Shown piece after piece: positions 1 through 5,531 of a stretch of DNA of 11,854 nucleotides. The stretch is taken from NCBI GenBank assembly GCA_031277355.1, contig JAITMN010000075.1:1-11854 (forward strand), read 5' to 3'. The notes below the pieces were generated by a model. That model searched no databases and was not told the DNA's origin. It saw only the letters and a list, made by a program, of their open reading frames with translations. The stretch is from Nevskiaceae bacterium (GTDB lineage Bacteria > Pseudomonadota > Gammaproteobacteria > Steroidobacterales > Steroidobacteraceae). Each line of letters opens with the position of its first letter. Within the stretch, counting starts at the first letter, position 1. A program made the position numbers and the translations under genes.

Positions 1-234
1 CAGCACCAGACCGCTGCCGGCAAGACCGGAAACCGCGCCAACGGGATTGGGCACGCTGCCGCCGCTGCCGCCAGATGAACCGCCGGGACCACCCGAAGCG
101 CCTGAAGCCGTCGAGCCGCCGGGGCCGCTTGCGCCTGCTTCATCGCTGCCGCTGGCGCCACAGGCGGCCAGCGCGAGTGCGGCGAGTGTCAGCATGGCGG
201 TACGCAGTAACCGGACGCGCGACGGCATCTTCAT
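1..234 (-). CDS. Gly/Ser-rich lipoprotein, N-terminal part only (3' end outside window)
   Basis: Seventy-eight codons are visible before the gene leaves the left edge. The protein starts with a basic n-region (Lys2, Arg6, Arg8, Arg11) and a hydrophobic stretch ending in a lipobox (Leu22-Ala-Ala-Cys25), so it is very probably a lipidated, membrane-anchored lipoprotein. After Cys25 comes a low-complexity linker of Gly, Ser and Ala (about residues 26–66). The visible end reads VSGLAGSGLVL, which resembles the opening of the repeat units seen in some proteobacterial cell-surface beta-rich repeat lipoproteins; this is from memory and only eleven residues support it. A second in-frame ATG at 228 would also give a signal peptide. 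A GGAG lies about ten bases upstream of the ATG at 234. It is the gene after vapC on the same strand, behind a likely terminator. The function is unknown. Confidence 0.75.
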   Translation of the reverse strand, partial: MKMPSRVRLLRTAMLTLAALALAACGASGSDEAGASGPGGSTASGASGGPGGSSGGSGGSVPNPVGAVSGLAGSGLVL

Positions 235-356
235 GGCGAAGGGGCTCCAGTGCCTCTTTAAAAGGGGCTGGAATGGTATTACACAAAGCGGAGGGGCGTT
301 ATCCTCCACAACCCGAAGTTGCGGCGGTCGGTTTGGCGCGCGACCCGCGCTATCTC
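235..356. other. Intergenic leader of the lipoprotein gene
   Basis: About 120 bases lie between the vapC terminator-like hairpin and the lipoprotein ATG. On the minus strand I see no convincing -35/-10 pair. A small GGAGG/CCTCC inverted repeat with an eight-base loop lies near 281–298. No small ORF with a clear ribosome binding site is evident. A promoter for the lipoprotein is expected here but I cannot point to it. Confidence 0.3.
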
Positions 357-384
357 AAGAAAGCGGCGCGTTCAGGCGCGCTGC
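357..384 (-). terminator. Candidate Rho-independent terminator after vapC
   Basis: Starting one base after the vapC stop codon, the minus-strand transcript can form a GC-rich hairpin. It has a five-pair stem (GCGCG/CGCGC), one C/A mismatch, two more pairs and a six-base loop, and is followed by TTTCTT. This is the expected place and shape for a terminator isolating the toxin–antitoxin module from the lipoprotein gene downstream. The T tract is short and interrupted, so efficiency is uncertain. Confidence 0.5.
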
Positions 385-385
385 C

Positions 386-775
386 TCAGCGAATGACGAC
401 GACCTTCACCCCAATGGCTTGCGCGATCGTCTTCCAATCCTTGTCCGCCGTCCAAGCGGGCAAACCTTGCTGCTTGGCAAGCGCCAGACAAGCTCGATCG
501 CCGAGCGACAAGCCCACAGCGGCGGTTGGGCCGCGCAAATGGCCCGCAAGACGAGCCAGGTGTTTGTCCACCGGAATCAGTTCGATCGGCAACGGATCGA
601 GCATCGCGTCGATATCGACCTTGCTCATGCCGGCATGAACGAAGTAACTGACGACTTCTGCATAATTGAGCACGCTCATCCGCGCGACGGAAATCGCATC
701 GGCAACCTGCTTCGCGCCCACCTCTTCCCGCAGCATCGCGATCAGTGCTGATGCATCCAGAATATGGCCGCTCAC
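386..775 (-). CDS. vapC: PIN-domain ribonuclease toxin (VapC family)
   Basis: This 129-residue protein has the normal length and layout of a VapC toxin. Members are Mg2+-dependent endoribonucleases that cut specific RNAs, often tRNA or rRNA, and are held inactive by the partner antitoxin. The acidic PIN residues are in place: Asp7 (LDASALIA), Glu40 (NYAEV), Asp93 (LGDRACLALA) and Asp111/Asp113 (TADKDW), so the active site looks intact. The start is a GTG at 775. Its last two bases are shared with the TGA of the antitoxin gene in a GTGA overlap, the usual coupling in such modules and the reason for choosing this start. A terminator-like hairpin follows directly. The target RNA cannot be told from sequence. 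Confidence is high for the family and moderate that the module is active. Confidence 0.9.
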   Translation of the reverse strand: MSGHILDASALIAMLREEVGAKQVADAISVARMSVLNYAEVVSYFVHAGMSKVDIDAMLDPLPIELIPVDKHLARLAGHLRGPTAAVGLSLGDRACLALAKQQGLPAWTADKDWKTIAQAIGVKVVVIR

Positions 776-1020
776 TCGCCGCTATCTGCCTTGCGTTGTG
801 CCAGAAATCCGCTGACCGAGACCTGCCCGGCACGACCACCGGCGAAGTTCCTGGCGATGGCCTGCGCCCGCGCAACGGCCTGCGCCGCCGTGCGAAGCAC
901 GACGCCATCAGCGGTTTCTTCGAGCAAAACCGCCCCTCCCTGCGCCAAACCAAGGCGCCTTCGCAGATCAGCGGGCAGACTCATGCGGCCCTGCGACGTT
1001 ACGTTGACCTGTGTCGTCAT
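772..1020 (-). CDS. vapB: AbrB/SpoVT-fold antitoxin (VapB-like)
   Basis: This 82-residue protein begins with a swapped-hairpin AbrB/MazE-type DNA-binding domain (about residues 4–45; TSQGRMSLPADLRRRLGL), followed by a helical tail expected to wrap the toxin. Such antitoxins neutralise VapC and, alone or with it, repress their own promoter. The frame is open to an ATG at 1089, but the family normally begins a few residues before the QVNVTSQGRM motif. The ATG at 1020 fits that, and the longer version would add an unrelated 23-residue tail and run through the repeat array at 1044–1104. There is no clear Shine–Dalgarno sequence before 1020; a TGATAC hexamer five bases upstream could be a -10 element for a leaderless message. 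It overlaps vapC by four bases. Confidence 0.87.
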   Translation of the reverse strand: MTTQVNVTSQGRMSLPADLRRRLGLAQGGAVLLEETADGVVLRTAAQAVARAQAIARNFAGGRAGQVSVSGFLAQRKADSGE

Positions 1021-1043
1021 AGTCAGTATCACTGCCGTGTTTT

Positions 1044-1104
1044 TGCCATCTTGGCATCTTGATGGCACGTTCTTGGATTTTGCCATCATTCTGAAGTAAT
1101 GGCA
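1044..1104. promoter_or_regulatory. Candidate vapBC operator: four alternating TGCCATC half-sites
   Basis: Four near-identical half-sites sit upstream of vapB in alternating orientation: TGCCATC at 1044–1050, GATGGCA at 1061–1067, TGCCATC at 1081–1087 and ATGGCA at 1099–1104. Start-to-start spacings are 17, 20 and 18 bases, so the array is two inverted repeats in series. A further partial copy, GGCATC, lies at 1053–1058. AbrB-type antitoxins bind such palindromic sites as dimers and the toxin complex bridges neighbouring sites. The position just before vapB and the repetition support an autoregulatory operator; the binding itself is inferred. Confidence 0.55.
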
Positions 1105-1116
1105 TGAATTGCGTAC

Positions 1117-1131
1117 TGCGCCACAAGCGCA
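1117..1131 (-). terminator. Weak hairpin just after slyX
   Basis: An inverted repeat of TGCGC and GCGCA around a five-base loop lies two bases past the slyX stop codon. No T tract follows in the minus-strand transcript, so it is at best a weak or Rho-assisted end, or an RNA-stabilising hairpin. Confidence 0.2.
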
Positions 1132-1133
1132 TC

Positions 1134-1337
1134 TCAGTAATGCGGCGGCCTCTCATCCTCCGCCGAATAAACACTCGGCTCCGACCGCGCCGCCGCCACG
1201 CGCTCGCCCAACGCCGCGAGCCGTGCCCGCAAGGCTTCGATCTCCCGTTGCTGGCGATGCAGTTCGTCGCTGAGTTGCGCGTTCGCCTGTTCCAGCCAGG
1301 CGATGCGAATTTCGGCTTGATCCAGTCGTTCATCCAT
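1134..1337 (-). CDS. slyX: SlyX family coiled-coil protein
   Basis: This 67-residue protein matches the SlyX family in length and design. It opens with MDERL and an acidic helix, is almost wholly a heptad-type coiled coil (about residues 3–50) rich in Gln, Glu, Arg and Leu, and ends in the family's diagnostic PPHY tail. SlyX is a small cytoplasmic protein of uncertain role, named for its position next to slyD in enterobacteria. Here it is away from slyD and lies between tRNA-Ser and the toxin–antitoxin module. The ATG at 1337 has no recognisable Shine–Dalgarno sequence. An AT-rich palindrome ends nine bases upstream and contains a TTTAAT hexamer, so the message may have a very short leader. 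Family assignment is firm; the role is unknown. Confidence 0.88.
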   Translation of the reverse strand: MDERLDQAEIRIAWLEQANAQLSDELHRQQREIEALRARLAALGERVAAARSEPSVYSAEDERPPHY

Positions 1338-1345
1338 AGAAATGA

Positions 1346-1359
1346 GATTAAATTTAATC
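1346..1359. promoter_or_regulatory. Perfect 14-base AT-rich palindrome before slyX
   Basis: GATTAAATTTAATC is a perfect palindrome in the gap between tRNA-Ser and slyX, ending nine bases before the slyX ATG. In otherwise GC-rich DNA it stands out. On the minus strand it contains TTTAAT (1347–1352), which differs from the sigma-70 -10 consensus at one base, but no matching -35 is visible. It could be a promoter core, an operator, or both. Confidence 0.35.
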
Positions 1360-1387
1360 CATAACTCACGGATTTATTTTGAATAAT

Positions 1388-1479
1388 TGGCGGAGAGAGT
1401 GGGATTCGAACCCACGAACACCCGTGAAGATGTTACTGGAATTCCAGTCCAGCGCCTTCGACCACTCGGCCATCTCTCC
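1388..1479 (-). tRNA. tRNA-Ser (anticodon GGA), CCA encoded
   Basis: The minus strand folds as a class II tRNA of 92 bases including the encoded CCA. The acceptor stem pairs GGAGAGA with TCTCTCC, followed by discriminator G and CCA. The D arm contains GCCGAGTGGTCGAAGGC. The anticodon stem CTGGA/TCCAG closes the loop CTGGAAT, placing anticodon GGA at 1443–1445. A long variable arm (AACATC/GGTGTT) is typical of serine tRNAs, and the T arm is GTGGG-TTCGAAT-CCCAC. It reads UCC and UCU serine codons. It lies between the lipoprotein gene and slyX on the same strand, with its own likely promoter upstream. Confidence 0.97.
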
Positions 1480-1496
1480 GAATCAGAGGGCGCGCG

Positions 1497-1505
1497 ATTC
1501 TAGCA
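1497..1505 (-). promoter_or_regulatory. Extended -10 promoter for tRNA-Ser
   Basis: The minus strand reads TGCTAGAAT, an extended -10 (TGn plus TAGAAT, one mismatch to TATAAT), about 18 bases before the mature tRNA 5' end. The bases after it, CGCGCGCCC, form a GC-rich discriminator of the kind found at stable-RNA promoters under stringent control. No good -35 hexamer is seen at the normal spacing, which is tolerated by extended -10 promoters. The site falls in the 55-base gap after the upstream lipoprotein gene. Confidence 0.5.
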
Positions 1506-1534
1506 GACACACCGCTCGACGCGCCCTGCCCTCA

Positions 1535-1927
1535 CTACTGCCCCTTCTTCTCCTCCGCCTTCTTCTGCTTCTCCTGCTGCCGTTGCTCGCGCCGCTGCTG
1601 CCGACGCTCCCGCGCGGTCTGCGGCGCCGGCAACGTGATATTCGTCGGCGCGGCCAGATCAGCATTGGAATAGCGCGGCGGATCATCCACGCAGGGATCA
1701 CCGGGCTGGCGCGGAACCACCGGCTCATTCAACGCCGGGATGTTCACCGCACGGCGGGTATCAAGGCCCTGCAATCCCGGCGGAACCTGTAGCGGCGGTC
1801 TTTCTTCGGCGTTCTCGTAAGCCTGCGGCTTGCTGCAATTCTGCCCGCCTGCCAGCGTCTTGCAGCCGGCGGCCAGCAAAAAGGCCGCACTCAGCGCGGC
1901 GATGCGAAACACATCCTTCGTGGTCAT
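1535..1927 (-). CDS. Short lipoprotein in the bamC (nlpB) position, BamC N-terminus-like
   Basis: The protein has 130 residues. Residues 1–21 are a lipoprotein signal peptide ending in the lipobox Leu18-Ala-Ala-Gly-Cys22. The mature part begins with a proline-rich, probably unfolded segment: AYENAEERPPLQVPPGL, then a downstream NIP. This has the same order of landmarks as the unstructured N-terminus of BamC (Tyr, then PL, P.G and IP), the part that binds BamD in the Bam outer-membrane-protein assembly complex. The two helix-grip domains of full-length BamC (about 340 residues in E. coli) are absent; instead residues 103–130 are an Arg/Gln/Lys/Glu-rich helical tail. The ATG at 1927 is chosen for the signal peptide and a GGAGAGG four bases upstream. 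It follows dapA by 13 bases, matching the dapA–nlpB order of enterobacteria. The BamC relation is inferred from motif and position. Confidence 0.8.
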   Translation of the reverse strand: MTTKDVFRIAALSAAFLLAAGCKTLAGGQNCSKPQAYENAEERPPLQVPPGLQGLDTRRAVNIPALNEPVVPRQPGDPCVDDPPRYSNADLAAPTNITLPAPQTARERRQQRREQRQQEKQKKAEEKKGQ

Positions 1928-1940
1928 TGCCTCTCCAAAA

Positions 1941-2861
1941 TCAGGCCGCTGCGGCCAGTGAGATGCCCGCGAGGGCCAGCGCCTGCTCCACCGTAACATG
2001 GTGCGCGGCCGACAGCCCCGTGAGCGGCAGCCGCAGCGCGCCGCGAATCAGGCCCATGCGATGCAGGGCCCATTTGGCCGGAATCGGGTTCGTCTCCACG
2101 GACTGCGCCCGATGCAGCCCCGAAAGACTGGTGTCGATTTCCGCCGCGCGCTCGGCTTGCCCGGCCAGCGCCGCCTGCACCATCTGACTCATCGCCGCCG
2201 GCGCAATGTTGGCCGTTACCGAAATCACGCCGCAGGCCCCCAGCGCAATGGCCTCGCGGCAGGTGCCGTCGTCACCCGACAGCAGCGCGAAATCCGCCGG
2301 GCACAGCGCCAGCAGATCGCGCACCCGCTGCATCGACGCCACCGCCTCCTTCAACCCGATGATCCCCGGCACGCGCGCCAGACGCGCCACCGTCTCGGGG
2401 AGCATGTCCACCGCCGTGCGCGAGGGCACGTTGTACAGGATCACCGGCACCGCCGAAGCCGCCGCAGCGGCCTCGAAATGGCGATACAGCCCCTCCTGCG
2501 GCGGACGGTTATACGCCGGCGTGACGATCAGCAGCGCATCGACCCCCGGCAGCGCCGAAAACGCCCGTGCGCGCTCCACCGTGGAAGCCGTGCTGCTGGT
2601 GCCCGCCCCGACGATCAGCTTGATCCGCCCGCCGACCTGCGCCGCCGCGCGGGCTACCAGCTCGCGCAATTCCGACTCCAGCAGCACCGGGGACTCCCCC
2701 GTGGTGCCACCCACGATGATGCCCGTGGTGCCCGCCGCCAGATGAAAGTCCAGCAGCCGGCCCCATGCCGGCCAATCCACCGACCCGTCGTCGCAGAAAG
2801 GAGTCACGATCGCCACATGGGAACCGGCCAGGCCGGAACCGGCAAGGCTTTGCGAAATCAT
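1941..2861 (-). CDS. dapA: 4-hydroxy-tetrahydrodipicolinate synthase
   Basis: DapA condenses pyruvate with aspartate semialdehyde in the cytoplasm, the first committed step to diaminopimelate and lysine. The 306-residue protein is a complete TIM barrel of the family. The active site is intact: Thr53-Thr54 in GGTTGES, Tyr117, Tyr143 in YNVPSRT, Arg148, and the Schiff-base Lys171 in GLKEA. Each is ten residues later than in the E. coli enzyme because of a longer N-terminus. The ATG at 2861 is the only good start; an AGGAG lies 12 bases upstream, slightly far. It is the first gene of a leftward unit with the lipoprotein gene. A palindrome overlies its candidate promoter. Confidence 0.97.
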   Translation of the reverse strand: MISQSLAGSGLAGSHVAIVTPFCDDGSVDWPAWGRLLDFHLAAGTTGIIVGGTTGESPVLLESELRELVARAAAQVGGRIKLIVGAGTSSTASTVERARAFSALPGVDALLIVTPAYNRPPQEGLYRHFEAAAAASAVPVILYNVPSRTAVDMLPETVARLARVPGIIGLKEAVASMQRVRDLLALCPADFALLSGDDGTCREAIALGACGVISVTANIAPAAMSQMVQAALAGQAERAAEIDTSLSGLHRAQSVETNPIPAKWALHRMGLIRGALRLPLTGLSAAHHVTVEQALALAGISLAAAA

Positions 2862-2909
2862 GACAATCGGGTACTCCTGACGCGGAAATGTCTTGTTGGT
2901 GGGGCCGCG

Positions 2910-2939
2910 ATGTTACGGGCCGCGCGTAACCGCAGGCAA
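2910..2939 (-). promoter_or_regulatory. Candidate dapA promoter with overlapping palindrome
   Basis: On the minus strand TTGCCT (2934–2939) and TAACAT (2910–2915), each four of six to consensus, are 18 bases apart about 50 bases before dapA. A 19-base imperfect palindrome with arms GTTACG and CGTAAC (2912–2930) covers the -10 and most of the spacer, a normal place for a repressor site. Both promoter and operator are predictions from pattern only. Confidence 0.35.
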
Positions 2940-2945
2940 GCAGCC

Positions 2946-2975
2946 ATGACACCAGCGCCAACTTTACCCTAGACT
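2946..2975 (+). promoter_or_regulatory. Candidate promoter for gcvR-like gene
   Basis: ATGACA (2946–2951, five of six to the -35 consensus) and TAGACT (2970–2975, four of six to the -10) are 18 bases apart. They would place a start site near 2982, about 25 bases before the ATG at 3006. This is the likely promoter for the rightward run of genes and is divergent from the dapA promoter. Confidence 0.4.
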
Positions 2976-3005
2976 TGAAACATCACCCATGAGTTTCCTT
3001 CGCGC

Positions 3006-3536
3006 ATGAAGCAATTTCTGGCCGTAACGGCTATCGGCAAGGACCGCGCCAGTCTGGCCAACGACCTGGTTCGCACCATCACCGACTGCGGCGCCAGCAT
3101 AGGCGAGAGCCGCATGCTGCCGCTCGGGAGCGATTTCGCGATGCTGCTGCTGGCTTCGGGCAACTGGCACACGATGGCGCGGCTGGAGTCCGAACTGAAC
3201 CGCCTGGCCGAAACCGCGAACCTCGCGCTGACGCTGCGCCGCACCGAAGCCCGCGCGCTGCGCACGGACCACATCCCCTATTCGGTGGATGTGATCGGGC
3301 CGGACCACAACGGCGTCGTTGCGGGGCTCACCGGCTTCTTCCTGGCCCGCTCCATCGAGATTGGCGAAATCGCCACGCGCGGCTATGTGGCCGCGCAAAC
3401 CGGTGCGCCGATGTTCTCGGTGCAGATGATGGTGAATGTGCCCACGCGCATACACATCGCGCAGCTGCGCGAAGATTTCATGGACTACTGCGACTCGCAG
3501 AACCTCGATGCGATTCTTGAGCCGGTGAAGAGTTAG
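3006..3536 (+). CDS. gcvR: GcvR-like protein with two ACT domains
   Basis: The 176 residues form two ACT domains, about residues 3–80 (FLAVTAIGKDRASLANDL) and 92–172 (YSVDVIGPDHNGVVAGL). This is the layout of GcvR, which in E. coli binds glycine and antagonises GcvA to control the glycine cleavage genes. No DNA-binding or enzymatic domain is present, so it acts by small-molecule sensing or protein contact. No gcvA or gcv genes are in the window, and here the protein sits between dapA and bcp, so its true partner may differ. The ATG at 3006 lacks a clear Shine–Dalgarno sequence; no better in-frame start is available because an upstream ATG at 2946 meets a stop. The family call is good; the glycine role is inferred. 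Confidence 0.82.
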   Translation: MKQFLAVTAIGKDRASLANDLVRTITDCGASIGESRMLPLGSDFAMLLLASGNWHTMARLESELNRLAETANLALTLRRTEARALRTDHIPYSVDVIGPDHNGVVAGLTGFFLARSIEIGEIATRGYVAAQTGAPMFSVQMMVNVPTRIHIAQLREDFMDYCDSQNLDAILEPVKS

Positions 3537-3548
3537 CAGGGGGCCAAC

Positions 3549-4058
3549 ATGGCGAAGGCAAAGGCCAAAGCAAAAGCGAAGCCCGCAACGGCAACGGTGA
3601 ACCTCGATCAACCCGTGCCCGATTTCACGTTGCCCTCCACCGCCGGCGAACCCTTCACGCTATCGGCCCAGCGCGGCACTGCGGTAGTGCTGTATTTCTA
3701 CCCCAAAGACGCCACGCCCGGCTGCACACTCGAAGCCCAGCAGTTCCGCGACCTGCACGCCAAACTGCGCCGCGCCGGCGCATCGATATGGGGCATCTCC
3801 CGCGACAGCCTCGCCTCGCACGAGCGCTTCCGCGCCGCGCAAAAGCTGCCGTTTCATCTGCTCAGCGACGCCGATGAATCGGTGTGCCGCCTGTTCGACG
3901 TGATCCGCGAAAAGAACATGTATGGACGCAAAGTGCTGGGCATCGAGCGCAGCACATTTCTGATCGATCAAAAAGGATTGCTGCGCCATGAATGGCGCAA
4001 AGTGAAGGTTGCCGATCATGCCGAAATCGTCCTCGAAGCCCTCCGCGCGCTCGACTGA
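3549..4058 (+). CDS. bcp: Thiol peroxidase of the Bcp/PrxQ family
   Basis: Bcp reduces hydrogen peroxide and organic hydroperoxides in the cytoplasm using thioredoxin-type donors. The thioredoxin fold runs from PDFTLPSTAG (from residue 24) to the C-terminus, with the peroxidatic Cys59 in the conserved YPKDATPGCT motif. The usual resolving cysteine five residues later is absent (Gln64). The only other cysteine is Cys113, in a region not known to serve that role, so this looks like a 1-Cys form. The first eleven residues are an alternating Ala/Lys tail, which is unusual. An AGGGGG five bases before the ATG supports the start. It follows the gcvR-like gene by 12 bases and its last 41 bases overlap the phoH gene in another frame. 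Confidence 0.92.
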   Translation: MAKAKAKAKAKPATATVNLDQPVPDFTLPSTAGEPFTLSAQRGTAVVLYFYPKDATPGCTLEAQQFRDLHAKLRRAGASIWGISRDSLASHERFRAAQKLPFHLLSDADESVCRLFDVIREKNMYGRKVLGIERSTFLIDQKGLLRHEWRKVKVADHAEIVLEALRALD

Positions 4059-5478
4059 CAAGGAGGCCCCGCGCCTCTACGTGCTCGACACCAACGTGCT
4101 GATGCACGATCCGGCGGCGATCTTTCGCTTTGAAGAGCACGACATCTTTCTGCCGATGGTGGTGCTCGAAGAACTCGACAACCACAAGAAAGGCTTGTCC
4201 GAACAATCGCGCAATGTGCGTCAGGTGTCGCGTTTTCTCGATGATCTAATGCACGGTGCGGATCGGGCCGACATCGAACGCGGCCTGCCCATCCCTTCGG
4301 CCTTTGCCAACAATGGAACCGGCACGGGTTCGGGCGGCAAGCGCGCGCCCACCGGCCGGCTGTTCTTTCAAACGCGCGCATTGCACGGTGATCTGCCTGC
4401 AGAGTTGCCCGGCCTTGCCGCCGACAATCAGATTCTCGCGCAGACGCTGGCGCTGCAAGTGCAGATGCCGCGCGTGCGCGTGGCGGTGGTGTCCAAAGAC
4501 ATCAACCTGCGCATCAAGGCGGCGATTGTCGGCGTACACGCAGAAGACTACAGCAGCGATCGCACGATAGAAGATGCGGACCTTCTGGACTCCGGCACGC
4601 GCTCGCTACCTCCGGACTTCTGGGAAAAGCATGGCAAGAACATGCGCTCCTGGAAGGAAGGCGAACACACGCTGTATGAAATCAGCGGCCCGCAAGTGGG
4701 CGACTGGCGCATCAATCAATTCGTATACGAGGATTCGGCGCAGGGCCTCGAAGCCATCGTTCGCGCCACCGATGGCAAGACGGCTCGGCTTGAAGTCACG
4801 CGCGATTATCGCAGCGAGCGTCACAGTGTGTGGGGCATCACCGCGCGCAATCGCGAACAGAACTTCGCGCTGAATCTGCTGCTCGATCCGGAAGTTGATC
4901 TGGTGACGATACTCGGCCCGGCGGGCACCGGCAAAACACTGCTCACACTGGCCGCAGGTCTTGCGCAGACGCTCGACACCAACCTCTTTGCCGAAATCAT
5001 CATGACGCGCGTGACGATTCCGCTCGGCGAAGACATCGGATTTCTGCCCGGCACCGAAGAAGAAAAAATGGAGCCGTGGATGGGCGCGCTGATGGATAAC
5101 CTGGAAGTGCTCACGCAGAACGCCGAAGGCGGCAACTGGGGCCGCTCGGCCACGCAGGGCCTGCTGCGCAACCGCATCAAGATTCGTTCGCTGAACTTCA
5201 TGCGCGGACGCACGTTCATGAATCGCTATGTGATCATCGACGAGGCGCAGAACCTCACGCCGAAGCAAATGAAGGCGCTGCTGACCCGCGCCGGCCCCGG
5301 CACGAAAATGGTGTGCCTGGGCAATATCGCGCAGATCGACACGCCCTATCTCACCGAAACCACCTCCGGCCTCACCTACGTCGTGAACCGCTTCCGGGGC
5401 TGGCCGCATGGCGGGCATGTCACGCTGGTGCGCGGCGAGCGTTCAAGACTGGCGGATCAGGCCTCGGAAATCCTATGA
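4018..5478 (+). CDS. PIN–PhoH family ATPase/ribonuclease
   Basis: The 486-residue protein joins two domains. An N-terminal PIN nuclease domain (about 19–150) has Asp24 in VLDTNVLMHDP and Glu51/Glu52 in VLEELDNHKKG. A C-terminal PhoH P-loop NTPase (about 280–486) has Walker A G300-PAGTGKT and Walker B 405-VIIDEAQN. Relatives of this layout (PhoH2, YlaK) act as ATP-dependent RNA helicase/ribonucleases in RNA turnover; the exact substrates here are unknown. The frame opens at a TTG (4009), but the ATG at 4018 has GAAGG nine bases upstream and is preferred. Either start overlaps the bcp gene, by 41 bases for the ATG, which suggests coupled translation. Its stop overlaps a possible bepA ATG at 5475. 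Domain calls are firm. Confidence 0.92.
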   Translation: MPKSSSKPSARSTDKEAPRLYVLDTNVLMHDPAAIFRFEEHDIFLPMVVLEELDNHKKGLSEQSRNVRQVSRFLDDLMHGADRADIERGLPIPSAFANNGTGTGSGGKRAPTGRLFFQTRALHGDLPAELPGLAADNQILAQTLALQVQMPRVRVAVVSKDINLRIKAAIVGVHAEDYSSDRTIEDADLLDSGTRSLPPDFWEKHGKNMRSWKEGEHTLYEISGPQVGDWRINQFVYEDSAQGLEAIVRATDGKTARLEVTRDYRSERHSVWGITARNREQNFALNLLLDPEVDLVTILGPAGTGKTLLTLAAGLAQTLDTNLFAEIIMTRVTIPLGEDIGFLPGTEEEKMEPWMGALMDNLEVLTQNAEGGNWGRSATQGLLRNRIKIRSLNFMRGRTFMNRYVIIDEAQNLTPKQMKALLTRAGPGTKMVCLGNIAQIDTPYLTETTSGLTYVVNRFRGWPHGGHVTLVRGERSRLADQASEIL

Positions 5479-5531
5479 TGGAGCGGGGATTGAACCCCCT
5501 GACGCCGGCACGGTCCAAGGCTGCAACACCC

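Noticed and set aside
47..751. Plus-strand open frame of 234 codons over the left end
   Set aside because: It runs antisense to the lipoprotein and the PIN toxin and has proline-rich, motif-free sequence; the minus-strand genes have clear motifs.
1998..2972. Long open frame on the plus strand opposite dapA (324 codons)
   Set aside because: It is antisense to an intact, clearly identified dapA. Its product is Arg/His/Gln-rich without any recognisable motif, as expected for a shadow frame in GC-rich DNA.
3549..3590. Repetitive GCN-AAR tract at the bcp start as a tandem repeat
   Set aside because: It codes for alternating Ala and Lys with varied third bases, so it is a protein-level low-complexity tail and not a DNA repeat array.
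4606..5418. Open frame of 270 codons on the minus strand inside the PIN–PhoH gene
   Set aside because: The PhoH frame carries intact Walker motifs through this region; the antisense product has no family features.
5482..5500. tRNA T-arm-like element (minus strand GGGG-TTCAATC-CCC) suggesting a tRNA or att remnant
   Set aside because: Only the T-arm pattern fits. No acceptor, anticodon or D arm is found around it, and it falls at the start of bepA, so chance is the best explanation.
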